Source: MedAcidi-G1 sp000817085 (GTDB taxonomy: Bacteria > Actinomycetota > Acidimicrobiia > Acidimicrobiales > MedAcidi-G1). Taken from it: a stretch of DNA of 64,000 bases. Shown piece after piece: positions 54,001-62,300 of the stretch; position 1 is the stretch's first letter; every line of letters begins with the position of its first letter. Position numbers and translations under genes: made by a program. A model generated the notes under the pieces. That model saw only the letters and a program-made list of their open reading frames with translations. It ran no database searches and was not told the DNA's origin. The stretch is from positions 696,584 to 760,583 of the forward strand of contig JBJLAO010000003.1 in assembly GCA_045568635.1 (NCBI GenBank), written 5' to 3'.

Positions 54001-57000
54001 ACTTTTGAAGGAGTCATAGGCCCCGAACTCTTTGACTGTAAAGCAATAGAAATAGACCCAGAAGTAAGTTTTTCTTTTGAATGCGCAGCTGAAACAGGAG
54101 ATCAAAACGAAGCTGTTTTCTCCATAGATAACTCAGGCTCTGATGGAAACATTGATTTTTATATAAAACAACTAGACGAAATAATCTACGGCCCATACAC
54201 AGTTCAAGCAGGAGGAATCCGCGATGTTGTGCTACCGGTAGATCACCAAGATGAGTACAGCGTTGTTATGACTGCTTCTGAAGTTCAACCAGAACCCCAA
54301 ACCCAGTTAGGAAATACAAACATTGAAATTATTGGGGAATCCGCACGGATCACTAAACAAACCCTTAATACGACTTCACAAATTTCAAGTAGCACCGAAG
54401 TTGTTGTTGAATCGGGAGACACTCTTTCTGAAATAGCAGCTGAGCATGGAATTAAAACAAGTGAGCTTATGGCTGCGAATGGAATAGTAGATGCGAGCCG
54501 AATATTCATGGGACAAAAACTGCAAATACCAAATCAGGCAAAAACTGAGACAAGCCCTGCAATTAAACTCGATGTAGTGTCAAAGCCTTCATCCACTGTT
54601 GAGGTGACCATTCAATCGGGAGACACTCTTTCTGAGATAGCAGCTGAGCATGGAATTAAAACAAGTGAGCTTATGGCTGCGAATGGAATAGTAGATGCGA
54701 GCCGCATATTCATAGGGCAGAAACTCACAATCAGCAAAGTTAAAAATGTACCAAACTGGGACGTTATAAGTCTGTTAGCTGAAACTCTTCAAGCTGAAAC
54801 AAACAGTGTTATGTTCAACGAAACAGATGGAGAAAACATAAGTGTTGAAGTTGATTTCACCGGAAGTGTGGACGATTTTGAAGTCGACTGTCCGGTTTTC
54901 GAACCAGATATAACATTTACTGAATACTGCGGTGATAAGAGTCTTCACATCTCAGTTTCAAACAAAGATTCGGACATTGCTGGTGAAATTCTCATCTACG
55001 AAAACGGTGAAGTTGTATCAGAAGGAGCAGTATTACCTGGAGGTGCATTTACTGTCGACTATCCGTTCACGTTCGGAGCTACTTATCAGGTCGTTGTAAA
55101 CCCAGTTGGGTCATCCAATGGATTTGTTTACGATCCGGTAAGCGACGAACACGAAATTGGCTGTGAAACCCCATTTGATCCCACAGTTGAAACTTCTTTC
55201 GACTGTTCCAACTACGGTCCAGTAGCGACAGTCATTTTAGACAACACGGCTTCGCATTCGGCAGCAGAATTCACTCTGAAACTAATAATCGAAGACAGTC
55301 CAGAAAACATAGAAATTGGACCTATATATGTTGGATCAAGATCAGAATCTGAAATCGATCTCGCGACTGAAATAGGTATCACAAGATCAGCTCTCGAAGA
55401 CGCAACGTGGAGATTTGAATGGACAGCAACAGACCCTGAAAATGAGAGTTCGATCAAAACAGGAACCACGCAATCAGCCACAACAGACTGTCTTCCTCCT
55501 GTAGGACCTTTTGATTGCGCAAGCAATCTAGCGCCATTACAGATAGTGCTAGCAGATTCAGGAGTCGGCTATGAATTAAACACCCTGAATCTTGCGACAG
55601 GCTCATTGCAAACTATCTACTCGATACCATTCACGCGAACCAGCCCTTCTTACTCCGAGATAAACGGAATCGGGTTCAACCCTGTCGACGAAACCGTTTA
55701 CGGATTTATTCGAATAAAGCAAGACAACATCAGTAGCTCATACATGATCAGGTTCGATTCAGAACAGATTGAATACCTGGCTCAAGTTACGAACTTCCCT
55801 AATTCTGCAACTTTCGACGACCAAGGAAACTTCCTGTGGATGACCGAAGGAAGCCTCTACAAAGCAGAAAACGCTTCAAACATTAAAGGATACGTTGACC
55901 ATCAAGATCCAAGAATGCCAGATCTAAGCAATGAACCGCCCGTCTATGACGCACGCGACGAAGGAGATGTTTACGGTCACGCTGTCGACATAGCACACAT
56001 AAAAACAGATATCGGTTTTGGAACTACCGACTACATAGCGGGAATGGTTTACGGAGCTGACCAAATAGTTCTAATAGGTTATGAAGGCGACGATCTAGCT
56101 AGACGTCTCCTCGACCCAGTAGATAGAACAGGAGAGAAAGCAAACCTCCCAGGCGGCGGTTACGGCTCAGCATGGAGCATCGGAGGGCAGGTTTTCGTAG
56201 CTTCAAATTCTGGTGAGGTATTCCAGCTAGCTCTAGATCAGACTGAAATAACGAGTGTTTTCCCAATTCGTGGAAACGTCGAAATTCGTAGGATCGGGAA
56301 TTCAGCAGCAAACGCACACAACGATGGAACAAACTGTCCGGGAGTACCAGCTTGCTTCCCAGAAATATTTGGTGATGTATTCGGATATGTATGGATCGAC
56401 TGGGACGCCTCAGGAGATAGAACAGCAATTGAATATGGCCAAGAAGAACACATAGCGGGAGTAAATGTAACACTCACAAATACGTCTCCTTTCTACAATT
56501 CACAGGGTGAACCTTGTTATCAGGAAGGAGAGTTAGAAGTCTCATCTACATACACAGGACAAGGAAGCTCAGCAGGGCAGGAATCAGGAAAGTATCGCTG
56601 GTGGATTGATGACCTTCCAGCCAAAGATAATTCTGGAAATCGAATTACATACAAAGCGACTTTTGATTACGCAGAAGGTCAATTCCCACAAGGGTTCACA
56701 CCCACCGGTTACACGGTAAAACAAAGTAACGAGGTGGTGGCATCAGAAATCGACTCAGATGTACAGCCACAAAATTTCACAAGATCACTTACCACCACAG
56801 CGGTTTCAGGTGAATTCACCATCGAACCTGAGGCATCTTCGCACAGGGCGGATGCCGGTGTGGTTGGAGTGCCAGTATTTGCTCCCACAGCAACAGTAGA
56901 AATTGACTGTGATGCGGACACCGCCGATATTAAACTGGACAACTCCGGATCAACGGTTCAGGCGAAATATGAAGTCAGTGTCTATCACGGGGATGTTGAT

Positions 57001-60000
57001 GAAAATAATCTTATTCTGTCCCAATCGGGAGATAAGGCTGTAGACGCGGGTGACATAGTTGATTATGGGAAGCGTATACCGCCTCCTCGAGGACAAATAC
57101 TAACGATTCTCATAACTGCCACCCCTCAAAAAGATGATCTAGATCTCGGATTTGAACCCGTCAGTGTTTGGAACCAGGCAGGAGTGAACTGCCCTACAGG
57201 GTTCGTAATCCAGGTGCAGGTTGAAACAGATTGCGATAGTGGTGGAGTCAAAGTGATTTTGGACAACTCTGAGTCAAGCGTTGCAGCTTTCTTCACACTT
57301 GTATTGACTACTGGCGTTGAAACCGGTCTCGAAAATCATGAATTAGCTGCCGAAGACGAGAAAGAAGTTCTTATTACGGTAACTGAAGATACGACCTGGA
57401 CGCTCACGTGGAAAGCTGTTGAGACCGGGCAATCAGAAGATGAGGAAGGTTTCATAGGATTTATAGGTCCGGAACAATTCGACTGCGAACCAGAAGAGTT
57501 CTTGCCTGTCGTTTCAGTCGATCACGTATGCGACATCCTCGGCGACACAGCAACATTCTCCATAGATAACACAGATTCTGGTGTCGATGCGATAGTAGAA
57601 GTTTATTCAGACGGTGAACTCATTTGGGGACCGACAATAATTGAAAAGGGAACCGAGTCCTACGAGACGACAATCCCTGTAACGGGAATAGAAGCGATAA
57701 CCATTCGTGTCGCTGCTGGAGAGAATTCTCACAACTATGGAACTACAACAATAAAAGAAACCCTCAACTGTCCAGAAACACAAGTTGCTCCATTCGATTG
57801 CGCTTCTTTCCCGGCTTTGATTCAAATAGTTGGAACGAACGGTGTCGGTTTTGAGGTCAAGGAACTCAACCCTGCTTCAGGTGAATACAGACCTATTTAT
57901 TCGATTCCATTCAATAGAACACCTTCATACACGGGTATGAACGCTGCCGGAATAAACAAGGTTGATTCAATTGCTTACGCATTAATGGGGCTTAATTCGA
58001 CTTCAACTTATCTGGTTCGTTTCGACGCACAGGAGGTTTTGTTCGTAGCAAAAATGCCTGACATGACTGCAGCTGGCGATGTAGATGAGGTAGGAAACTT
58101 TGTTTGGACAAAGAATACAAAGAGAACGTTAAGTGTTTTGCCTGATATTACAAACATGGAAGGATTCAAAGATCCTGCAGACGCACCGGACATGTCTGAC
58201 TGGAGCCCGACACTCGAATCGGTAGATGCTACCGCCTCAGATATAGCAACCATGATCTATGACTTCGGAGAAGGCGAAGGCAACTATGCTATGGGGCTCA
58301 GGGGTAAAAATTTATATGTGTATAGATACGACGACCCGACTCAAGCTTGGATAATTAAAGTAACAATTCCTGAAGGTTCAACTAGTCCTATACCAGATGG
58401 TCCCTTCGGAGCGGCATGGAGTCATGAAGACAGAATATATTTTGCTTCCAATAAAGGGCTCGGTGTTTTCGAAGTCATGATCCCAACAATTGACTTCGAA
58501 AGCAAAACAGCAGAAATACGAAAGGTCGCGAATTCAGATCCGACCGGCTGGAACGACGGAATGAACTGCACAGGCATACCAACATGCATTCCCGACATTT
58601 TTGGATCGACATACGGATACTCCTGGATTGACTGGGATACATCGGGTGATCGTACAAGCATCGAAAACGGAACTGAGGAGCACATAGCTGGGGTCAAAGT
58701 AACTTTGACGAACACAACCGCTTACCATGATTCTGAAGGGAACGAATGTTACGGTCCTGGGGAGTTCATCCTCGAAACAACAACCGGAAGCGGTGACGAA
58801 CAATCAGGCCAAGATAATGGCGATTACCGCTGGTACTTCTCCGATATACCCGTTGAAGATAGTTTTGGAAACGAAATGCGTTACGAAATACATTTTGACT
58901 ATGAAGAAGCGGTCTTGCCTGAAGGATTCACTCCACTTGGATATACACAACAACCAAATAATGACTTGGAGGAAAGTGAAATTGATTCCGACGCGATACC
59001 TGTCCAATCCACTTTCTTTTCAACAACGAAAGCAGTTTCGGATGATTTCGCATTAGTAGCTGGTCAAGAAGTCCACCGACCAGATGCGGGAATCGTAGGG
59101 GAGTTCATATTTGATCCCGCTGCAACAGTGGACATCGACTGTTCATTAGAACTCGCCCAGGTGGAGCTCGATAATAGTGAATCGGATATAGATGCCCTTT
59201 ACACAGTCGACGTTTACTACGGTGAAATTAAAGAAGAAAACAAAATCGTTGAACAGTCAGGAACACAGACTGTCGAATCAGGAGATATTGACTACTATGC
59301 GACAGCTATACCTCCGCCAACTGGGGAGATACTGACAGTAATAGTTAACGCTGAAGCAGTCAGAGACGGACTAGAGCTTGAATACGAAAAAGCACCTGTA
59401 TGGAATCAAGCTGGCACGGACTGTCCATCGGATTTTGTCGCTCAAGTTCAAGTTGAAACAGATTGCGATATCGGTGGAGTAAAAGTTACTTTAGGAAACC
59501 CAGGGACAGACACAGGAGCGATTTTTGAAATTGTTCTGGTCATAGAGGGAGCAAAGCAAACCACAGAATACGAACTAGACGCAGACGACACGTACATACT
59601 CGATTTCGCGATAGAAGATGACAGTGAATGGTTCATCGAATGGCAAGCAAAAGAAATCTCAGAAGAAGAATTTAGATTTGCGGCATCAACAACACCGAGA
59701 ACGATCGACTGCGAAGAACCTCTTTTCACTCCGATAATTTCAACAGGTTTCACATGCACAACAGTTGGTGCAGTCATAACGGTATTCGTAGATAATCGAA
59801 TCTCAGAAATAGATTCGATAGTCGAAATTGAAATCAATACTGAACTTTCGTGGGGTCCAGAAACCGTCAACGCAGGTGACATTTCAAACGTGATCACTAT
59901 CCCAGCAGTCGACGGAGATTTTGCCAGGGTTTGGGTCAAATCAGCTGACGAATCTATAACCACAGCAGCAGTAATGGCCGAGGAGACAGTCGACTGTCCA

Positions 60001-61656
60001 ATCTTCGATCCAGAAGCAAGAGTGGACGTTGACTGTGAAATAGACCGAGCATTAATCACATTAGATAATTTAAAATCCTCAGTTGAAGCTTTGTTTGAGA
60101 TAAAAGTTTACAGAGGCGATATCGACCCGATTAATTACGTCCTAGAAGAGTCAGGATTACAACTCGTAGGGCCGGATTCCAGCTCAATATTTATGAAGCC
60201 AATTCCTCTTGGTGGCGATCAGATCCTCAGCATCGAGGTAACTGCTGATGCAATGCGTGATGGAGAGCCTCTAGGGTTGGATCCGAAAGTTGTATGGAGC
60301 CAGTCTGTATCAGATTGCCCCAGCGGTTTCTCTGCGCAAATAAAAGTTGAAATCGACTGCGACCTTGGCGGAATTGTCGTGATGATGGACGCTGAAGAAT
60401 CTGAAATTCCAGTCATCTTCAGCATCGTCGGAGTTATTGACGAAGTTCCAGAAGAATTAAATAGTTATGAAATAGAGCCTGGCGACACAACCCAGGTAGT
60501 GATTCCAGTCGCGGGTAGTTCAGATTGGAAAGTGGAGTGGTCAGCGACCAACGCAGCGAACACGGAACAAACTTTCTCTGGTTCAACTCCTGTTCAAGAA
60601 ATCGATTGCGACGTTGAAGAACCGACACCCGATCCGCAGAATCCATTCAATCCAGATGCAAACGTAAATATCGAATGTCGAATAGATCGCGCTCTAATTA
60701 AATTAGACAACCTTGAATCAACTGTAGATGCACTGTTCAGAGTTGAGGTTTATCGAAGTGGGATCAAATCGACTGATATTTTCTCCGAAGAATCTGGAGT
60801 GCAACTACTAGAAGCTGGTTCAAGCGCTTCGTATATGCACCCAATTTCATTGGTAAATCGTGAGATTCTGAGCATAGTTGTGACCGCTGAAGCTATACGC
60901 GACGGCAAATTTATCGGACTTGAACCAGTTGTTGTATGGGAACAATCCGTTACAGACTGCCCCAATGGTTTTGTAGGGCAGACAAAAATCAAACCTGAAT
61001 GTGACCTTGGGGGTATTGAAGTAACTCTTGACGCCCAAGAATCTTCAATACCAGTTGTATTTAACACGACCACAGTTGTTGACGGAGTGGAACAAACTTC
61101 TGAGACCTTTGAAGTAATGGCGGGCGAAATACTTCTAACAAACTTTGCGATACCGAACGGCTCAAAATGGAGTTTGAAGTGGTCAGTTGAAAACTCGGAA
61201 AACAGTTCAGAAATTTTGAAACGAGGATTGACCGCAACACAAACCTTCTTATGTGAAGAAAAAATAGAAGTCGTAACAACCACCACTTCTACTATTCCCC
61301 AGATTCCGGAAGGGCAAGAAGGAAAAACTCAAGAAGATCTAAAACTTACTCAAAGCAAAGAAGAAGTATGTGAAGAATGCTGCTGGCCATGGTGGCTATT
61401 CCTCCTTCTGGGAATAGCAGCACTATTAGGGTCCCTTGGAATGATCGCACTACTTGGACTTGCTCTAGCAGCACTAGGCGGCAAGAAGAGCGGCGGCGGG
61501 TGCTGCACAAAAGATGAAGGACTCCCAGGAGCCCCACTGAACCTTTCAATAACTGAAAAAGAAAACAGTTACAAACTCTGCTGGGAAAAAGCAGAAAACG
61601 GAAATCCCCCCAACCGGCTACCTGATCGAAGGACGCATAGGGAACGACTGGGTTGA
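48019..61656 (+). CDS. Giant secreted multi-domain surface protein (about 4545 residues)
   Basis: Starts at the ATG that overlaps the TetR stop, eight bases after GAGGTG. Module order by nucleotide: signal peptide to about 48132; propeller-like module (48280-49190); Ig-like modules; SD-repeat (SdrD B-like) module at 50210-50720 (GNVYGYVWVDLNEDGERT ... EHRADAGV); Ig-like; propeller 2 at 51950-52770; SD-repeat 2 at 52780-53380; Ig-like; two LysM modules (54400-54530, 54600-54735); propeller 3 at 55505-56340; SD-repeat 3; propeller 4 at 57790-58580; SD-repeat 4; Ig-like array to 61260. A Thr-rich stalk, a Cys-flanked hydrophobic hairpin (EECCWPWWLFLLLG) and the start of a fibronectin-like domain end it. 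That last domain is cut by a +1 shift in six C at 61606-61611. LysM suggests peptidoglycan contact; adhesion is the likely role. Confidence 0.87.
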   Translation: MKRFTSQARKSANIIRLFIGFALLASTLVLPVGVAQAAETVEPDAPGKMFPESHNIVKRQKYSHSNLDSKISDEKVDCAVKDKEGEDAGAALYQIIEDENLVKYDPVTGTYGDMITIDDVDKTLNGLLVDPDGRVFATHMWNNGDRDFVQILPDSKSFKVLRSLSNNNKSYNAATYIEDDGVPYALLSQAFGKKAIKINLDQISDSTEIYLGEVPKGKNNDSSKVKDFIWVQEGLTVGNHKYFIVGIRVKEDGILEVYLSDMNGKSTKVSSPSGAYAFDVNGEEGKDWQYKLKLDDEDNVKFDDEGNPEREKENGKDIKIPIFVGTYGAAYNFKQSNDVNEVTSMFFSNNEVGGMMELKYENDTFSLVRLGNSKETSDNDGGGCPFTGAEIGIVDVLDVECGTAENSYKYKFKIKITNLAPIEKSFNVEAKTGISPEDLSLTTDSDYDFLDWEKDFSVGGNDDRTIEAHIDWGEVWEVKVRHSSTNEEINFSPDGGTLNEKETDCVAPPVEEFNPRVTDSDVEIACVGDPQTPQITVTLDNTDSTISANFTIAIEDNLDEKQMTVPAKMEKDVTFDIGEDSKWSLEWTAKPTDTDEFEPKFGRYDPESDESPKECPDLPKFDPKLSFEIDCTGRHAPQLIVGVNNSESTVDGELILTVTDVNGETEHTIPFVKKQNSSAITSIPIPEDSNWSVSWEAIASEGSFEPKKDSKEQDFEDTNCVKDIDVELSKHVGNVYGYVWVDLNEDGERTEITAGEEDHVKGAKATLTNVSDILNSKGEVVYQSGTYAPGGQVRVAITGEEQNGGSDETNYRWFIDNVPIQDLQGNIITWKVTIDYKDAEWPTGFEPAGYTTWNENSSVTKSEKDSDVEPLGGTLGVSSLFTLVEGLDEHRADAGVIPGDVDPEVFDPEITIEPLCSYNGFDNPNAKFDITIDNTKSEVEARVTVTKDGIKVGNFPDVPAGESKTLPFVGEHDQQFEVNVFAVENPHLYDPIISSQIVDCPRFEIDVFLSDTDCGSDPPTATVVFKNDSDISVVFSYSTIQTQVGGGRNSPPLTSLTQEQILPSGEEVSILFNVNKNWTWRLNWDVVDSGSDQEFFEKASIPTEGSEPFVPCPGGFEVDVEITVECTDSGPEVTIKIDNTASTIEARASWFDSDSGPQNFIKVVAAGEYYETTFDGKANGVIWTVSGYADPQAENFEGESQFRAEATVDCPKPQLVLLQNCVDEVLKIEIDNKDLEVDGILTVTEILPGATDAKILDVDSKVPAGEKITTTIDFIYGAKYFATLTSSDGSSYQQVSEETVITCEEPIVIEPFDCAANPSLIQNLKNQTAQTDEIKALDLTDGTYKLLYSIPFNYTEPPYVGFNALAIDPVDDFAYATVRLNIDGEERSFLTRFDQDQIGFLAELPVSKAFSGTIDADGDYLFEREGNLYRVEKVSDLEAFEKFDTPGVLDLTDDQPIYEGDPKYDTGDITYWVTADGASISKYIIGVVRKTDQIMMIEYGESSSEFKLLVPVDENNETFDIPDLTYGAAWNADGRIIVSANVGGLYEIYPETISGTRVQVRKLADTEATGNNDGMNCDDIPVCLPEEFGNVYGYAWIDWEESGDRTSVIGGAEEHLKGVTVTLTLESEYRNSEGEICEEFGESSWVVQTDGQNESDYQWEINNVPAKDNFGNDLLYKASFDYKGATFPDGFSPTGYTKQLDDQVTASEVDSDVLQNTSDTPTQTTDPMILRLLMQHKQTKQINLSRVSGPTTLADEDASTGGTTATSGLFTLSPNETVHRADAGILGYPVFEPISVVTIDCYSETARVLLDNTGSTVDANFKVTVYNGAVEDANEISSQSGEQLVPAGTQAFYAKAIPPPLGDTLTILATAVAEHNGIQFGPDNAGSNQSGTYCDPPFSVQVNVLPNCPTLDLTLKNLSAEEMNLDPGAPGVPARFTVTLYQDGVPQELGNIYSAAGRYYELDPGFYTIENLSLREDSTWFIEWRAEDLTDPERTFEGVIGPELFDCKAIEIDPEVSFSFECAAETGDQNEAVFSIDNSGSDGNIDFYIKQLDEIIYGPYTVQAGGIRDVVLPVDHQDEYSVVMTASEVQPEPQTQLGNTNIEIIGESARITKQTLNTTSQISSSTEVVVESGDTLSEIAAEHGIKTSELMAANGIVDASRIFMGQKLQIPNQAKTETSPAIKLDVVSKPSSTVEVTIQSGDTLSEIAAEHGIKTSELMAANGIVDASRIFIGQKLTISKVKNVPNWDVISLLAETLQAETNSVMFNETDGENISVEVDFTGSVDDFEVDCPVFEPDITFTEYCGDKSLHISVSNKDSDIAGEILIYENGEVVSEGAVLPGGAFTVDYPFTFGATYQVVVNPVGSSNGFVYDPVSDEHEIGCETPFDPTVETSFDCSNYGPVATVILDNTASHSAAEFTLKLIIEDSPENIEIGPIYVGSRSESEIDLATEIGITRSALEDATWRFEWTATDPENESSIKTGTTQSATTDCLPPVGPFDCASNLAPLQIVLADSGVGYELNTLNLATGSLQTIYSIPFTRTSPSYSEINGIGFNPVDETVYGFIRIKQDNISSSYMIRFDSEQIEYLAQVTNFPNSATFDDQGNFLWMTEGSLYKAENASNIKGYVDHQDPRMPDLSNEPPVYDARDEGDVYGHAVDIAHIKTDIGFGTTDYIAGMVYGADQIVLIGYEGDDLARRLLDPVDRTGEKANLPGGGYGSAWSIGGQVFVASNSGEVFQLALDQTEITSVFPIRGNVEIRRIGNSAANAHNDGTNCPGVPACFPEIFGDVFGYVWIDWDASGDRTAIEYGQEEHIAGVNVTLTNTSPFYNSQGEPCYQEGELEVSSTYTGQGSSAGQESGKYRWWIDDLPAKDNSGNRITYKATFDYAEGQFPQGFTPTGYTVKQSNEVVASEIDSDVQPQNFTRSLTTTAVSGEFTIEPEASSHRADAGVVGVPVFAPTATVEIDCDADTADIKLDNSGSTVQAKYEVSVYHGDVDENNLILSQSGDKAVDAGDIVDYGKRIPPPRGQILTILITATPQKDDLDLGFEPVSVWNQAGVNCPTGFVIQVQVETDCDSGGVKVILDNSESSVAAFFTLVLTTGVETGLENHELAAEDEKEVLITVTEDTTWTLTWKAVETGQSEDEEGFIGFIGPEQFDCEPEEFLPVVSVDHVCDILGDTATFSIDNTDSGVDAIVEVYSDGELIWGPTIIEKGTESYETTIPVTGIEAITIRVAAGENSHNYGTTTIKETLNCPETQVAPFDCASFPALIQIVGTNGVGFEVKELNPASGEYRPIYSIPFNRTPSYTGMNAAGINKVDSIAYALMGLNSTSTYLVRFDAQEVLFVAKMPDMTAAGDVDEVGNFVWTKNTKRTLSVLPDITNMEGFKDPADAPDMSDWSPTLESVDATASDIATMIYDFGEGEGNYAMGLRGKNLYVYRYDDPTQAWIIKVTIPEGSTSPIPDGPFGAAWSHEDRIYFASNKGLGVFEVMIPTIDFESKTAEIRKVANSDPTGWNDGMNCTGIPTCIPDIFGSTYGYSWIDWDTSGDRTSIENGTEEHIAGVKVTLTNTTAYHDSEGNECYGPGEFILETTTGSGDEQSGQDNGDYRWYFSDIPVEDSFGNEMRYEIHFDYEEAVLPEGFTPLGYTQQPNNDLEESEIDSDAIPVQSTFFSTTKAVSDDFALVAGQEVHRPDAGIVGEFIFDPAATVDIDCSLELAQVELDNSESDIDALYTVDVYYGEIKEENKIVEQSGTQTVESGDIDYYATAIPPPTGEILTVIVNAEAVRDGLELEYEKAPVWNQAGTDCPSDFVAQVQVETDCDIGGVKVTLGNPGTDTGAIFEIVLVIEGAKQTTEYELDADDTYILDFAIEDDSEWFIEWQAKEISEEEFRFAASTTPRTIDCEEPLFTPIISTGFTCTTVGAVITVFVDNRISEIDSIVEIEINTELSWGPETVNAGDISNVITIPAVDGDFARVWVKSADESITTAAVMAEETVDCPIFDPEARVDVDCEIDRALITLDNLKSSVEALFEIKVYRGDIDPINYVLEESGLQLVGPDSSSIFMKPIPLGGDQILSIEVTADAMRDGEPLGLDPKVVWSQSVSDCPSGFSAQIKVEIDCDLGGIVVMMDAEESEIPVIFSIVGVIDEVPEELNSYEIEPGDTTQVVIPVAGSSDWKVEWSATNAANTEQTFSGSTPVQEIDCDVEEPTPDPQNPFNPDANVNIECRIDRALIKLDNLESTVDALFRVEVYRSGIKSTDIFSEESGVQLLEAGSSASYMHPISLVNREILSIVVTAEAIRDGKFIGLEPVVVWEQSVTDCPNGFVGQTKIKPECDLGGIEVTLDAQESSIPVVFNTTTVVDGVEQTSETFEVMAGEILLTNFAIPNGSKWSLKWSVENSENSSEILKRGLTATQTFLCEEKIEVVTTTTSTIPQIPEGQEGKTQEDLKLTQSKEEVCEECCWPWWLFLLLGIAALLGSLGMIALLGLALAALGGKKSGGGCCTKDEGLPGAPLNLSITEKENSYKLCWEKAENGNPPNRLPDRRTHRERLG
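54411..54521 (+). repeat. LysM-coding direct repeat, copy A
   Basis: A 111-base segment coding for most of a LysM module (SGDTLSEIAAEHGIKTSEL). It matches copy B, 204 bases downstream, at all but about five positions, so the duplication is recent compared with other modules of the gene. Confidence 0.9.
54615..54725 (+). repeat. LysM-coding direct repeat, copy B
   Basis: Second copy of the 111-base LysM segment. The changes are mostly silent or conservative (for example FMGQKL to FIGQKL). Confidence 0.9.
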
Positions 61657-61852
61657 CATTGCGACCGTGATCGGACGCGAAACATGGGTCTGCTATAAGA
61701 AAATCAGAAGCCGATGGGGTGAACGCTTGGAGAGTCTCCGGCGGCAAACGAAAACGGCAGGGGCCGCGCCTCAGAAGAAATCTTCACTGCCTAGGAACCG
61801 AAAATGCGAATATTTAACAGGCAGGGAACATGGCGCTTTAGAAGTTCGCTAA
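61613..61852 (+). pseudogene. C-terminal end of the giant protein, displaced by a frameshift
   Basis: After the six-C run the +1 frame continues the fibronectin-like domain without a break: TGYLIEGRIGNDWVDIATVI, then a basic tail (RSRWGERLESLRRQTK) and stop. With five C instead of six, the join would read NGNPPTGYLIEG, a standard fibronectin turn, so the intact protein would have had about 65 more native residues. In the sequence as given, the giant protein ends early with about 15 aberrant residues. The next gene starts inside this segment. Confidence 0.78.
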
Positions 61853-61943
61853 TCGTAAGTGCAATAATCTCAACTCTGCTTGTGCCGGCAACCATATTGG
61901 TAACTGCCGATCCGGCCTCTGCAGCGGTAGGAAGATTACTACT

Positions 61944-62300
61944 GTGATTCCTATTCCGGGTACCCCATCATGGTTAATGACAACGGCGAGCGGAAGCGAT
62001 GGAGACTACACGGTCAGCAGATTGACTATTTCTGGTGTCGGACATAACACGATCCACACGTTAGACCTGCCAAATAATGCTTCAATTAACGCGGTAGGTA
62101 TCAGCCCTATAGATAACAAGGCCTACGGAATCGTTGGAGGAGTAACTAATTCACCTCTTCTCGCCCGGTTTGATAATGATGAGGTCGAATATGTTGCGGA
62201 GGTTTCTAATGCGGCCACGCAGGGAACATTCGACGTACACGGTGACTATCTTTATTCCGACACTAGACGGAGGAGAGACAACCGGTCTGTACAGGGTTGA
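61944..62300 (+). CDS. Propeller-module fragment of the frameshifted gene
   Basis: An open frame of 118 residues with the first half of the propeller-like module (INAVGISPIDNKAYGIVGG, LARFDNDEVEYVAEVS). It lacks its own signal peptide and ribosome-binding site, so it is a fragment. The last residues (TRRRRDNRSVQG) are out of frame. Confidence 0.55.
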   Translation: MIPIPGTPSWLMTTASGSDGDYTVSRLTISGVGHNTIHTLDLPNNASINAVGISPIDNKAYGIVGGVTNSPLLARFDNDEVEYVAEVSNAATQGTFDVHGDYLYSDTRRRRDNRSVQG

